From the NCBI RefSeq assembly GCF_015752045.1, contig NZ_JADOUS010000005.1, forward strand, positions 124,001 to 188,000: a stretch of DNA of 64,000 nucleotides, given 5' to 3'. The notes beneath the pieces were generated by a model, which was not told the origin of the DNA, searched no databases, and saw only the letters and a program-made list of their open reading frames with translations. The stretch is from Arthrobacter_D sp015752045. Lineage in GTDB: Bacteria; Actinomycetota; Actinomycetes; Actinomycetales; Micrococcaceae. Below, one piece after another: positions 44,061 to 52,868 of the stretch (position 1 is its first letter; every line of letters starts with the position of its first letter). Made by a program: the position numbers and the translations under genes.

Positions 44061-44667
44061 GGATCCTCGCTCTCTTCTCCAGGGCACTCACGATGCGGGA
44101 CAGCGGGAGGCTGATCAGCAGGTACAGCAGTGCTGCGGCCGTGTAGATCTGCGTCGTCTCGAAGGTCTGCGCGTTGATCACGTTCGCGGTCTTCAGGATC
44201 TCGGTCACGGCGATCACCGAGGTCAGGGCCGTGTCCTTCACCATCGCGATGAAGTAGTTGCCGATCGGTCCCAGGGAGACGATGAACGACTGCGGGAGGA
44301 CCACCTTCCACAGCGCCTTGCCCGGGGTGTAACCGAGGGACAGGGCAGCCTCCGTCTGGCCGCCTTCGACGGCGAGGATGGACGAGCGGAACACCTCGGA
44401 CAGGTAGGCCGCGTAGTTCAGGCCGAGCCCGAGGATCCCTGCCGGGATCGGGTCGATGTTGATCCCGATGGCCGGCAGGACGAAGAAGATGTAGACGAGC
44501 TGGACCAGGAGCGGCGTCCCTCGCATCACCTCCACGTAGACGAGCGCGATCCCCCGGAGGATCCGCGACTTCGAGAGCCGCGCCAGTGCCACCAGCAGGC
44601 CGAGCACGAGGGCGAGGGCCATCGCCCCGAGCGCGAGCTGGACGACGACCGGCGCGGCTGCCAGCAA
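44053..44667 (-). CDS. Polar amino-acid ABC transporter permease
   Basis: 204 residues from TTG 44667; the true N-terminus probably begins 13 codons earlier at 44706, where AAAGGAAG precedes an ATC codon and the frame reads IDFIQGTLSYFPRLLAAA, the normal start of HisM/GlnP-type permeases. Several membrane segments; EAA-type loop (EGGQTEAALSLGYTPGKALW). No in-frame ATG, GTG or TTG exists near 44706. The ATPase gene overlaps its end. Pairs with the binding protein 44749. Confidence 0.85.
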   Translation of the reverse strand: MLAAAPVVVQLALGAMALALVLGLLVALARLSKSRILRGIALVYVEVMRGTPLLVQLVYIFFVLPAIGINIDPIPAGILGLGLNYAAYLSEVFRSSILAVEGGQTEAALSLGYTPGKALWKVVLPQSFIVSLGPIGNYFIAMVKDTALTSVIAVTEILKTANVINAQTFETTQIYTAAALLYLLISLPLSRIVSALEKRARIHV

Positions 44668-44748
44668 TCGCGGGAAGTAGCTGAGAGTGCCCTGGATGAA
44701 ATCGATGGCCGGACTTCCTTTCGAGCTCGGTGGACGGGAGAAGCAGGG

Positions 44749-45558
44749 TCAGTCGACGGCGTTGCTCTCGGTCAGTCCGTACTTGGTGAGGATCTTCATG
44801 TAGTCCGGCGAGGCCTTCAGCTCCGCGAGCCCCGAGTTCAGCTCCTCGAGCAACTGGGTGTTCTCCTTCGTCACGGCGGCGCCGATCAGGCCCGGGAAGT
44901 AGGGCTCGTAGGGGTCCACGATCTTGATGGCGTCGTTGGGATTCTGCACGAGGCTGTAGGCGACCACGGCCGCGTCGGTGAAGACGACGTCGACCTGCTT
45001 GTTCTCCACGGCCTTCAGGAGTGCCGCCTGCGAGTCGAAGTACTTGATCTCCTTCGGCTCGAGCGATTCGGCGAGCTCGATGAAGGTGGTGCCGGTCTGG
45101 ACGCCGATCACGGTCCCCTTGGCATCCTCGCGGCTGGTCATGGTCGAGTCTCCGGGGATCACCATGCCTTCGCCCTGCTGGTACCAGGTATCGGTGAAGT
45201 TGACCTCTTCCTTGCGGACGTCGGTGATATACATGGCGTCGACGACGGCGTCCGCCTTGCCTGCCTGGATGGCAGGGATCAGGGTGGCGAACTCGGACAC
45301 GAAGACCTCGACCTCCCAGCCCTTCTTGTCGGCGATCCAGTTGATCATCTCGCCGTCGATGCCCTGGAGGGCACCCGATTCGTCCGTGAAGGAGAAGGGT
45401 GCATCATTGGAGGTCGCGATAGTGATCGTCTCGATGGCTCCGCCGTCGCCTCCTCCGGCCGCATCTCCGCCGCTGTCTCCTCCCCCGCACGCGGTGAGGG
45501 CCAGGGCGACCCCCATCGCTGCCGCTGCGAAGGACGTCATTGTGCGCCTGCTCTTCAT
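44749..45558 (-). CDS. Polar amino-acid ABC transporter binding lipoprotein
   Basis: 269 residues. Lipobox LALTAC, Gly-rich spacer, then family 3 solute-binding fold with SNDAPFSFTDESGALQGID and FTDTWYQQGEGMVI. ATG 45558 overlaps the stop of the HisD-like gene (ATGA) and has AAGGAGCAATC in front. Ligand unknown; the co-operonic dehydrogenase suggests an amino-alcohol or related compound. Confidence 0.92.
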   Translation of the reverse strand: MKSRRTMTSFAAAAMGVALALTACGGGDSGGDAAGGGDGGAIETITIATSNDAPFSFTDESGALQGIDGEMINWIADKKGWEVEVFVSEFATLIPAIQAGKADAVVDAMYITDVRKEEVNFTDTWYQQGEGMVIPGDSTMTSREDAKGTVIGVQTGTTFIELAESLEPKEIKYFDSQAALLKAVENKQVDVVFTDAAVVAYSLVQNPNDAIKIVDPYEPYFPGLIGAAVTKENTQLLEELNSGLAELKASPDYMKILTKYGLTESNAVD

Positions 45559-46901
45559 GATTGCTCCTTGGTCGATGCTGGGTGGGTCTCGAATCGCGTG
45601 ATGCGGAGGTCGGCCGTGCGCTGGTGCGCCTCCATCCCCTCGTAGGCGGAGATCTCGGACACGAAGGGGGCGAGGTCCATGGTCGCCGTGCGGTCGATGC
45701 GCTGGAAGGTCAGGGGCCTGAGGAACCGGGCGACGGAGAGGCCGGCGGAGGACCGCGCCCCGCCCCCCGTGGGCAGCACGTGGTTCGTCCCGGTGATGCC
45801 CTTGTCCGAATAGGCCACCGTCGACCAGGGCCCCAGGAAGAGGGATCCGTAGTTCGTCAGGTTCTTCTGGAAGTAGGCGTCGTCCGCCGTGATGACCTCC
45901 AGGTGCTCGGGGGCGAGCACATCCATGAGCTGGACGGCCGTGGCGTCGTCCTCCACGAGGTAGACCGTTCCGTAGTCCCGCCAGGCGGCACCGGCGATAT
46001 CGCGCGTGCTCAGGTCCGTGAGCTGGCGGTCCACCTCCGCGATGACCGCGACGGCGAGTTCCCGCGACGTCGTCACCAGGGCGGCGGGTGACTGGGGGCC
46101 GTGCTCCGCCTGGCCGAGGAGGTCCGCGGCGACGATCACGGGGTCCGCGGTGTGATCCGCGATCACGGCGACCTCCGAGGGACCGGCGAGCAGGTCCATG
46201 CCGACCCTGCCGAACAGCTGCCGCTTCGCTTCGGTGACGTAGGCGTTGCCGGCGCCCACGAGCATGTCCATCGGCTGTTCGCCGAGCAATCCGAAGGCCA
46301 TGGCGGCCAGGGCCTGGACGCCGCCGACCACGAAGGCCCGGTCGACGCCGGAGAGGTAGGCGGAATAGAACACCGCGGGGTTGCCGGCCGTCGGGGATGT
46401 GGGAGGCGAACACGCGATCACGGTGGGAACCCCTGCCGTCTTGGCGACGCCGACGGTCATGAAGGCGCTGGCAAGGATGGGGAATCGTCCGGCCGGCAGG
46501 TAGGCCCCGACACGCTGGACCGGGACGTACCGATGACCCACCACCACTCCGGGCATCACCTCGGCCTCGACGTCCTGCAGGTGCTGGAGCTGCAGGCCGG
46601 CGAACGTCCGGGTCCGCTCGGCCCCCGCCTCGAGCGCGGTCCGCAGGGCCGGCGTCAGTGCATCGCCGGTCCGCCGCAGGGCGTCGGCATCCACCTCGAC
46701 GTCACCGCCGCCCCATCCGTCGAGGACCCGCGAATACTCGGCGACGGCGTCGCGCCCGCCTTTCTCGATGACCGACAGCATCTCCGACACCGTCTCGACG
46801 ACCTGCGGCAGCCGCTGTGCCGGCACGCCCCCGATTGCAGCGCTCTTCAGGCACTCGTAGGAGCCCGTGACCGAGGACATATGGTGCGCCGTGAGTTCCA
46901 T
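45555..46901 (-). CDS. HisD-family dehydrogenase (histidinol or sulfopropanediol dehydrogenase-like)
   Basis: 448 residues. HisD fold with zinc-ligand motif LLGQAEHGPQS and the C-terminal YSDKGITGTNHVLPTGGGAR-type region, LFGRVGMDLLAGPSEVAVIAD and VGAYLPAGRFPILASAFMT. The GITGTNHVLPTGG with SAGLSVARFLRPLTFQ is closer to HpsN-type catabolic members than to biosynthetic HisD. NAD-dependent oxidation of an amino alcohol or diol sulfonate. ATG 46901; first gene of the operon, divergent from a LysR gene. Confidence 0.85.
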   Translation of the reverse strand: MELTAHHMSSVTGSYECLKSAAIGGVPAQRLPQVVETVSEMLSVIEKGGRDAVAEYSRVLDGWGGGDVEVDADALRRTGDALTPALRTALEAGAERTRTFAGLQLQHLQDVEAEVMPGVVVGHRYVPVQRVGAYLPAGRFPILASAFMTVGVAKTAGVPTVIACSPPTSPTAGNPAVFYSAYLSGVDRAFVVGGVQALAAMAFGLLGEQPMDMLVGAGNAYVTEAKRQLFGRVGMDLLAGPSEVAVIADHTADPVIVAADLLGQAEHGPQSPAALVTTSRELAVAVIAEVDRQLTDLSTRDIAGAAWRDYGTVYLVEDDATAVQLMDVLAPEHLEVITADDAYFQKNLTNYGSLFLGPWSTVAYSDKGITGTNHVLPTGGGARSSAGLSVARFLRPLTFQRIDRTATMDLAPFVSEISAYEGMEAHQRTADLRITRFETHPASTKEQS

Positions 46902-46973
46902 GCAAGCAGCGTAGAACCGTACCCGGTCATAGGGGAACCCTCCCTTTACCAATGGAACCTATAGGATTTACCT

Positions 46974-47888
46974 GTGACCCTCAATCAACTTCGTGCGTTC
47001 CTGGCGGCTTACAACTGCGGGTCGTTCAGCGCCGCCGCGAAGGAACTCGGCATCACCCAGGCCTCGACGTCCGAGTTGATCGCGCGGCTCGAGGAAGAAC
47101 TCGGCGCACCCTTGTTCGCCCGTACGTCGAAGGGGCTCTCCCCCGCCCCGGCGGCCGAGGAGCTCCACACCCATGCCCTGGACTGCGTGAACTCCGCGCG
47201 CCGAGGGGCCGAGGCCGTGCGGTCGCTCCGAACACTCAACGGCGGCGTCTCGACCTTCGGTGTGCTGAGGTACGCGGCCAACTACGACCTCGCGGACCTC
47301 GTCGTGCAGTTCCACCGGCAGCACCCGGAGGTGAGGGTGCGCATGATCGGCCTCAATTCGCACGTCGTGGCCGCGTCGGTGGCGGCTGGAGAGATCGAGT
47401 GCGGCCTGGTCGTGCTGCCGGTGGACAGTGACGGTCTCGAGATTCGCCCGCTCGCCTGCGACGAGGTGCGGTTCATCTCCTCCACCCGGCCCGCCGGCGC
47501 CGGCCCGGTGAGCATCCAGGAACTCGCCGCGGCGAAGCTCGTCCTCTACGACGCGCACTCCGGTTGGAAGGATCCCACGCGCCGCCAGCTGCGGGACCGC
47601 GCCGACCTCGCGGGGTTCTCCATCGAGGCCGAGATGGAGGTCGAGCACGCGGAGACGGCGTACAGCCTGGTGGCAGCCGGCGCCGGGGATTCGTTCATGG
47701 CCAGCGGCATCCTCGCGTCCATGCGCCCCGCCGACAATGTGAGGAGCTTCCCGTTCGCCGAGCCCCTCTACGACACGATCGCCCTCGTCCGGCGTAAACA
47801 CGGCTACATCTCACCGGCGACGCATCGGTTCTCCGTCTTCGCGGAGCGGGCCATCGCGGCCCAGCGTGGGCTGACCAGCCTGGTGTGA
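46974..47888 (+). CDS. LysR family regulator of the HisD-like operon
   Basis: 304 residues. N-terminal HTH: FLAAYNCGSFSAAAKELGITQASTSELIARLEEEL. Binding domain follows. GTG 46974 lies 72 bp from the divergent HisD-like start, so it most likely controls that operon, using the transported compound as coinducer. A TATAGG element precedes it. Confidence 0.9.
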   Translation: MTLNQLRAFLAAYNCGSFSAAAKELGITQASTSELIARLEEELGAPLFARTSKGLSPAPAAEELHTHALDCVNSARRGAEAVRSLRTLNGGVSTFGVLRYAANYDLADLVVQFHRQHPEVRVRMIGLNSHVVAASVAAGEIECGLVVLPVDSDGLEIRPLACDEVRFISSTRPAGAGPVSIQELAAAKLVLYDAHSGWKDPTRRQLRDRADLAGFSIEAEMEVEHAETAYSLVAAGAGDSFMASGILASMRPADNVRSFPFAEPLYDTIALVRRKHGYISPATHRFSVFAERAIAAQRGLTSLV

Positions 47889-47959
47889 GCCCTGCGCCCT
47901 CCTCATGCAACCCCTCCCCCGGCGGTCGGAGTCGCAGCACCCCGGCGTACGGTGGAGGC

Positions 47960-49423
47960 ATGAGCGTGCCTACAGAGTCCAGGGTCACCTTCGGCGGCAG
48001 CTTCGCGCGGGAGCTGCCCGAGATGGCGGTCGCGTGGCAGGCGGAGGCCGCCCCCCATCCGACCCTCCTCGCCCTCAACGAGCCCGTCGCCGCGGAGCTC
48101 GGGCTCGACCCGGAGTTCCTCCGCTCCCCCGAGGGGCTGTCGCTGCTGGTGGGCGCCGCACTGCCGGACGGTGCGACGCCGGTGGCCCAGGCCTACGCGG
48201 GCCACCAGTTCGGCAGCTTCAACCCCGGACTCGGCGACGGCCGCGCGCTGCTGCTGGGAGAGGTCGCCGACGTCGACGGCCGCCTCCGCGACGTCCACCT
48301 CAAGGGGTCCGGACGCACCCCCTTCGCGCGCGGCGGTGACGGCCTCGCCGCCGTCGGGCCCATGCTCCGCGAGTTCATCCTGAGTGAGGCCATGCAGGCG
48401 CTCGGCATCCCGACCACGCGGTCCCTCGCCGTCGTCGCCACCGGCCGCGACGTGCGCCGCGAGACGATGCTGCCGGGTGCCGTCCTGACGCGTGTCGCAA
48501 GCAGCCACCTGCGGGTCGGCAGCTTCCAGTACGCCGCGGCCACGGGCAACCAGGACCTCCTGAAGCGCCTCGCCGACCATGCGATCAGCCGCCACCACCC
48601 CGCTGCCGCCGCAGCCGGGCGCCCCTACCTCGCGTTGCTGGAGGCTGTCGTGTCGGCGCAGGCCTCGCTCGTGGCGCAGTGGATGCTCACCGGATTCGTC
48701 CACGGCGTCATGAACACGGACAACATGACCGTCTCGGGCGAGACCATCGACTACGGGCCATGTGCCTTCATGGACGTCTTCGACTACGCCGCCGTGTACA
48801 GCTCCATCGACCGCGACGGCCGCTACGCCTACGCGAACCAGCCGCTCATCGCCGAGTGGAACCTCGCACGGCTCGCCGAGACCCTGCTGCCCCTCATCGA
48901 CGACGACCGGGAGCAGGCCGTCCCGCTCGCCGTCGCCGCGCTCGAGGCGTTCCGCCCCCGGTACAGCGCCGCCTGGCTGGCAGGGATGAAGGCCAAGCTG
49001 GGACTGCCCGACGACGTCGGCGACGCGGTCGCGTCCGCGCTGGCCGACGACGTCCTCACCCTGCTGCAGGACAACCACGTCGACTACACGTCCTTCTTCC
49101 GCGGCCTCGGCTCGGTGGTCCGCGGCGATGCCCGGCCCGCGCGCGACAGGGTGCTCGACGTCGCCGCCTTCGACGCCTGGACCGCCCGCTGGCTCGCCAC
49201 CATGCCCGATGCCGACGCCATGGACCGCGTGAACCCCGTGTACATCCCGCGAAACCACCTCGTCGAGGAGGCACTGGACGCGGCGACGACGGGAGACCTC
49301 GACCCGCTGGGACGGCTCCTCGAGGTCCTCACGAAACCGTTCGAGGAGCGGCCCGGCCTGGAGCGCTACGCCGCAGGGGCGCCGGACGACTTCGGGGCGT
49401 ACACGACGTACTGCGGCACCTGA
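47960..49423 (+). CDS. selO: Protein adenylyltransferase SelO
   Basis: 487 residues, pseudokinase fold. Landmarks: AYAGHQFGSFNPGLGDGRA, LKGSGRTPFARGGDGLAA, HGVMNTDNMTVSGETIDYGP. SelO transfers AMP to Ser/Thr/Tyr of proteins under oxidative stress. A Cys three residues from the C-terminus (TYCGT) corresponds to the selenocysteine position of the eukaryotic enzyme. ATG 47960 with GGTGGAGGC upstream. Monocistronic. Confidence 0.93.
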   Translation: MSVPTESRVTFGGSFARELPEMAVAWQAEAAPHPTLLALNEPVAAELGLDPEFLRSPEGLSLLVGAALPDGATPVAQAYAGHQFGSFNPGLGDGRALLLGEVADVDGRLRDVHLKGSGRTPFARGGDGLAAVGPMLREFILSEAMQALGIPTTRSLAVVATGRDVRRETMLPGAVLTRVASSHLRVGSFQYAAATGNQDLLKRLADHAISRHHPAAAAAGRPYLALLEAVVSAQASLVAQWMLTGFVHGVMNTDNMTVSGETIDYGPCAFMDVFDYAAVYSSIDRDGRYAYANQPLIAEWNLARLAETLLPLIDDDREQAVPLAVAALEAFRPRYSAAWLAGMKAKLGLPDDVGDAVASALADDVLTLLQDNHVDYTSFFRGLGSVVRGDARPARDRVLDVAAFDAWTARWLATMPDADAMDRVNPVYIPRNHLVEEALDAATTGDLDPLGRLLEVLTKPFEERPGLERYAAGAPDDFGAYTTYCGT

Positions 49424-49528
49424 CGGATCCGAGGGTCGGACGACCGTACGGTGCATCGGTGATGAGCGGTTTGTCCATTGGGAAGTGGTTGCCGGGCACC
49501 GCCGGTCGGACCGCGTAGCGTTGCCGGC

Positions 49529-49831
49529 ATGAGTGCATCCTTCGACATCACCCGGGTCAGTGACAACGAGTATCGCGTGCGGACCGAAGCCGAAGGACAG
49601 TCCGTGGAATCGCTGTTCCGGATGAACCCCGACCTGCTGGGCCGTCTCGGAGCCCCGGACGCGGACGAAGTGACGATCGTCGAGGCCACGGCACACTTCC
49701 TGGCCCGCCACCAGTCGGTCATCGACTTCCCTCCCATGATCGACCTCGAGGACGTCCTGGCGACCTACGACGACGCCCCGGAGCAGATCCAGGGCCTCCT
49801 CACCGAAGAACCACCCGCTCCCGACGCGTAG
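49529..49831 (+). CDS. Conserved hypothetical 100-residue protein
   Basis: Acidic, no membrane helix. Starts MSASFDITRVSDNEYRVRTE and ends LEDVLATYDDAPEQIQGL. No Shine-Dalgarno at ATG 49529. Looks like a small domain of unknown function. The preceding SelO stop is 105 bp away. Confidence 0.65.
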   Translation: MSASFDITRVSDNEYRVRTEAEGQSVESLFRMNPDLLGRLGAPDADEVTIVEATAHFLARHQSVIDFPPMIDLEDVLATYDDAPEQIQGLLTEEPPAPDA

Positions 49832-49972
49832 GAGGCGGGCCGGACGCTGATTGCACCGGCGCACCACATCCAGCGCCGCAGTGCACGTCTTTTCGCCGGA
49901 CCGGGAGAGCTTTCCCGGAAGAGGGCCCGCAGACCACGCTTGGACCTACCACCCAATGCGAAGGAGGTCCGC

Positions 49973-50224
49973 GTGAGTTCCCGACATCTCGACCGGGTCC
50001 AGGCTGCAGGACGCCAGGGCCCGGACTCCATCAGTCCAATGCTCCGGGACGGCCTCGACGCGGGGACGGAGCTCCAGGATGCCGTGGCCGACGCCCTGAT
50101 CAGCGGCGAACCCCTGATGACGGTGGCGATCCTCGCCGACCTGTCCCCGCTGGCCGCCCTCGACGCTCTGGAACAGCGCACCGTCTCGCGAGCCGGCTCC
50201 CTCCCGACACCGTTGGGCGCCTGA
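49973..50224 (+). CDS. Small hypothetical protein
   Basis: 83 residues from GTG 49973, preceded by AAGGAGGTCC, an almost perfect ribosome site. Helical, ELQDAVADALISGEPLMTVAIL in the middle. No family recognised. Its end is 9 bp from the GT2 stop (convergent). Confidence 0.6.
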   Translation: MSSRHLDRVQAAGRQGPDSISPMLRDGLDAGTELQDAVADALISGEPLMTVAILADLSPLAALDALEQRTVSRAGSLPTPLGA

Positions 50225-50233
50225 CGGAGCGGT

Positions 50234-52669
50234 CTACCGCATCCCGGCACGACGACGGCGGTCGGTCCCCGAGCGCAGGTCCCGGTTGAGGCGGCGGTCG
50301 CCGTGGTACAGGATGGACTCCCAGTCCGCCTCCTCCGGCGCCTTGTCGATGACCTTCGACACCTCGACCTTCGTGACCCGGGGGGCCACGTACAGCCAGT
50401 TCAGGACACCGAGCCCCATGTCCACGGCCGAGTTCTTGATACCGATGTACGCGCGGATGGCGCCGGCCGCCAGCACGGCGTTCAGCCCGGCGAACAGCGC
50501 ATTGCCCCAGTTCTGCTCCAGGACGTCCCGGCCGAGGGTCAGCAGGGAGAAGGCCACGATCACATACGGGACGACGACGTACAGGCCGGGCGCAGCGGTG
50601 CGGTCCTTGACCTTCGGCGTGCGGACGAACGGGATCTTCTCCCCCGTGAAGGCCTGCTGGATGGACTTCAGCACACCGGCGAGGTTGACCGGCAGCAGCA
50701 CCAGGTTGAACCCGTAGATCCGGAAGATGTCCGAGAAGCGGTGGCCGCAGTCGCGGAGGTCGCTGCCCATCGCCAGGAAGTACGGCGCGGCGGCGAGGAA
50801 CACGACGGGGCTGAGGAGCCGGCTGTCGTACGGGTAGGCGAGGAGGAACAGCAGCCCGAAGCTCGCCCACGCGATCGACGCCATGTAGTTGACCCGCAGC
50901 AGGACCTCGCGGAAGAGGACCTGCTCGCGGAGGTGGCGACGCCGTCGTAGCTGGCTCCACAGCTTCGGCAGGATCAGCAGTCCGCCGTTGGCCCAGCGGC
51001 GCCGCTGCACCACGAGCGAGCCGAAGTCCGGGGGCGTGGCGCTGTAGCTGAGGCGCTCGGGGTAGTTCATCAGCGTCCACCCGTGGCTGCCGAGGTCCAC
51101 GCTGGACTCGGTGTCCTCGATGACGGTGCGGTCCTGGATGTAGGTCTTGATCTCGAAGCCGCCCACGTTCTCGACCTCGACGATGTCCTCGACCGCGCGC
51201 TTGCGGATCACGGCGTTGGCGCCCACCCAGAACGTGGCCCCGTAGTAGGTCATGCCCTGGTGCAGGATGTGCTGGATGTCCGTCGACGCACCGGCCACCC
51301 GCTCGATCCGCGTCGGTGCCCCCCGGAAGGAGGAGTACGGCGTCTGCGTGACGGCGATGCGCTCGTTGCCCGGGGACTCGAGCAGGTGGACGAGCCGCAC
51401 GCAGTAGTCGCGCAGCAGCAGGGAGTCGGCGTCGAGGGTCAGCAGGTAGGTGGAGTCGGGAACGTCCAGGACGTCGTCGTCCTCCGCGCCCTCCCCGTGC
51501 GTCAGTGGGCGCAGCACCGTGCCGGTGGCGACGTGCTCCTTGCGCCAGCGGTGGCCCATGAGGGAGATGTAGGCGTTGAGGTTCATCGCCTTGTTGGCCT
51601 CGTGGGACAGCGAGGCGTAGGCCTTCCGCTCGAAGGTCTCCAGCCGCGTGTTGAAGATCCGCACAAGGCGCACGTACAGCTCACGGATGCGGCCCGGCTC
51701 CGGGCACTGCTCCTGCGCCAGCGCGGCCTTCAGCGCGTACACGGTCAGCCGCAACTCGCGGGCGAGCCCCATGACCACCAGATCCACGAAGAACTCGTCC
51801 ACGTGGTCCTCAACCTTCTCGGTGTCGGCCATGCCCTCGAGCCACACAGCGGCGTCCTCGTAGGCCGAGATGAGCGGGGGCAGGTCCTCGCACGACGACG
51901 GCGCGTCCGGGTCGCGCGCGGCCAGGGCGGCCTCGAACCCTGCCAGCGCGGCGCCCGCCCGCGTGGAGGGCTCGAGCAGTGCGGACTCGATCTCGAACGT
52001 GAGCGCCCGGGTCGCATCGAGGCGCTGCCGGATCGCCGGATCGGTGGGGTGAGGGGGGTCGTCGAGGAGCAGGACCACGCGGATGGTGGGAAACTCCTGC
52101 AGGGCGGCGGACCACAGGGTGGCCCGGACGACGGCGGGCTCCTCCGCGTAGGAGGGCACGAGCACGGTGATGCCCTCGTGGTGGTCGGCGAAGTGGCGGT
52201 CCAGCTCTCCGCGCGGGACGCGCCGGTGATCGCGGAACCGGTACAGCGCACCCTGGCGGGCCAGCAGGTACATGAGCGCGGAGAAGGTCAGGAACGTGAC
52301 GACGATCAGGTACGACGTGGCCTCCACCTGGAACCGGAAGCCCGCGTTCGGGTTGTTGGCGAACTGCCGCAGGATGGTGGTGACGATGTAGGTCAGCCAC
52401 GCCAGCACCGTGACCACGATGCCGAGGCGGCCCAGGGCGATCTTCCGCGAGGACGGAGCCGGGTGCACGATGGACAGCGGCTCCGAGCGCCGCTCCGCTC
52501 CCCACTGCCGGCGTCGCGCGGCGACGGCTGCGGGCGACGCCTTCTCGAGGACCACGGCGGCGGCCGCGCCCGACGACGGGACGGCCGTCACGCCCGCGGT
52601 CCCGTCGGGTGCTGCGCCGGTGCGTACGCGGGGTGCCGGTGATTCGGTGGCATCGCTGGGTCTGGACAT
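50234..52669 (-). CDS. Large membrane GT2 glycosyltransferase (cellulose-synthase-like)
   Basis: 811 residues. Membrane segments near 84-100 and 120-136, and about five more after 590. GT2 core: VPSYAEEP at 171, LLLDDPP around 200, DAD at 413-415, catalytic ED at 518-519 and QRRRWANGG at 555-563. A helical insertion of about 200 residues separates the first Asp from DAD, much longer than in BcsA. No PilZ domain seen. Start ATG 52669 with GAGGTAGCC. Divergent from a GH18 membrane protein, suggesting a polymer synthase with its hydrolase. Product unknown. Confidence 0.85.
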   Translation of the reverse strand: MSRPSDATESPAPRVRTGAAPDGTAGVTAVPSSGAAAAVVLEKASPAAVAARRRQWGAERRSEPLSIVHPAPSSRKIALGRLGIVVTVLAWLTYIVTTILRQFANNPNAGFRFQVEATSYLIVVTFLTFSALMYLLARQGALYRFRDHRRVPRGELDRHFADHHEGITVLVPSYAEEPAVVRATLWSAALQEFPTIRVVLLLDDPPHPTDPAIRQRLDATRALTFEIESALLEPSTRAGAALAGFEAALAARDPDAPSSCEDLPPLISAYEDAAVWLEGMADTEKVEDHVDEFFVDLVVMGLARELRLTVYALKAALAQEQCPEPGRIRELYVRLVRIFNTRLETFERKAYASLSHEANKAMNLNAYISLMGHRWRKEHVATGTVLRPLTHGEGAEDDDVLDVPDSTYLLTLDADSLLLRDYCVRLVHLLESPGNERIAVTQTPYSSFRGAPTRIERVAGASTDIQHILHQGMTYYGATFWVGANAVIRKRAVEDIVEVENVGGFEIKTYIQDRTVIEDTESSVDLGSHGWTLMNYPERLSYSATPPDFGSLVVQRRRWANGGLLILPKLWSQLRRRRHLREQVLFREVLLRVNYMASIAWASFGLLFLLAYPYDSRLLSPVVFLAAAPYFLAMGSDLRDCGHRFSDIFRIYGFNLVLLPVNLAGVLKSIQQAFTGEKIPFVRTPKVKDRTAAPGLYVVVPYVIVAFSLLTLGRDVLEQNWGNALFAGLNAVLAAGAIRAYIGIKNSAVDMGLGVLNWLYVAPRVTKVEVSKVIDKAPEEADWESILYHGDRRLNRDLRSGTDRRRRAGMR

Positions 52670-52868
52670 GGCTACCTCGGCAGTGGGCGGACGGGTCGAC
52701 GCACGGCGTCGCCCCGCGACATGCAGCGTCACTGTCCACCATCGGCAGGCCCGCCGTGAGCGTTAGGCGAAAGAATGACGACGGCGGCGATTTCCCATAC
52801 GCTTCAAGCGTCTCGCGCATCTGGGTGCGCACTCCTGCCTCCCGTGGAGGCCGTCATCTGGGGTTCCT

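Noticed and set aside
45555..46901. Annotation as biosynthetic histidinol dehydrogenase (hisD)
   Set aside because: No his genes adjacent; operon with an importer and LysR points to catabolism. Kept as HisD-family without the symbol.
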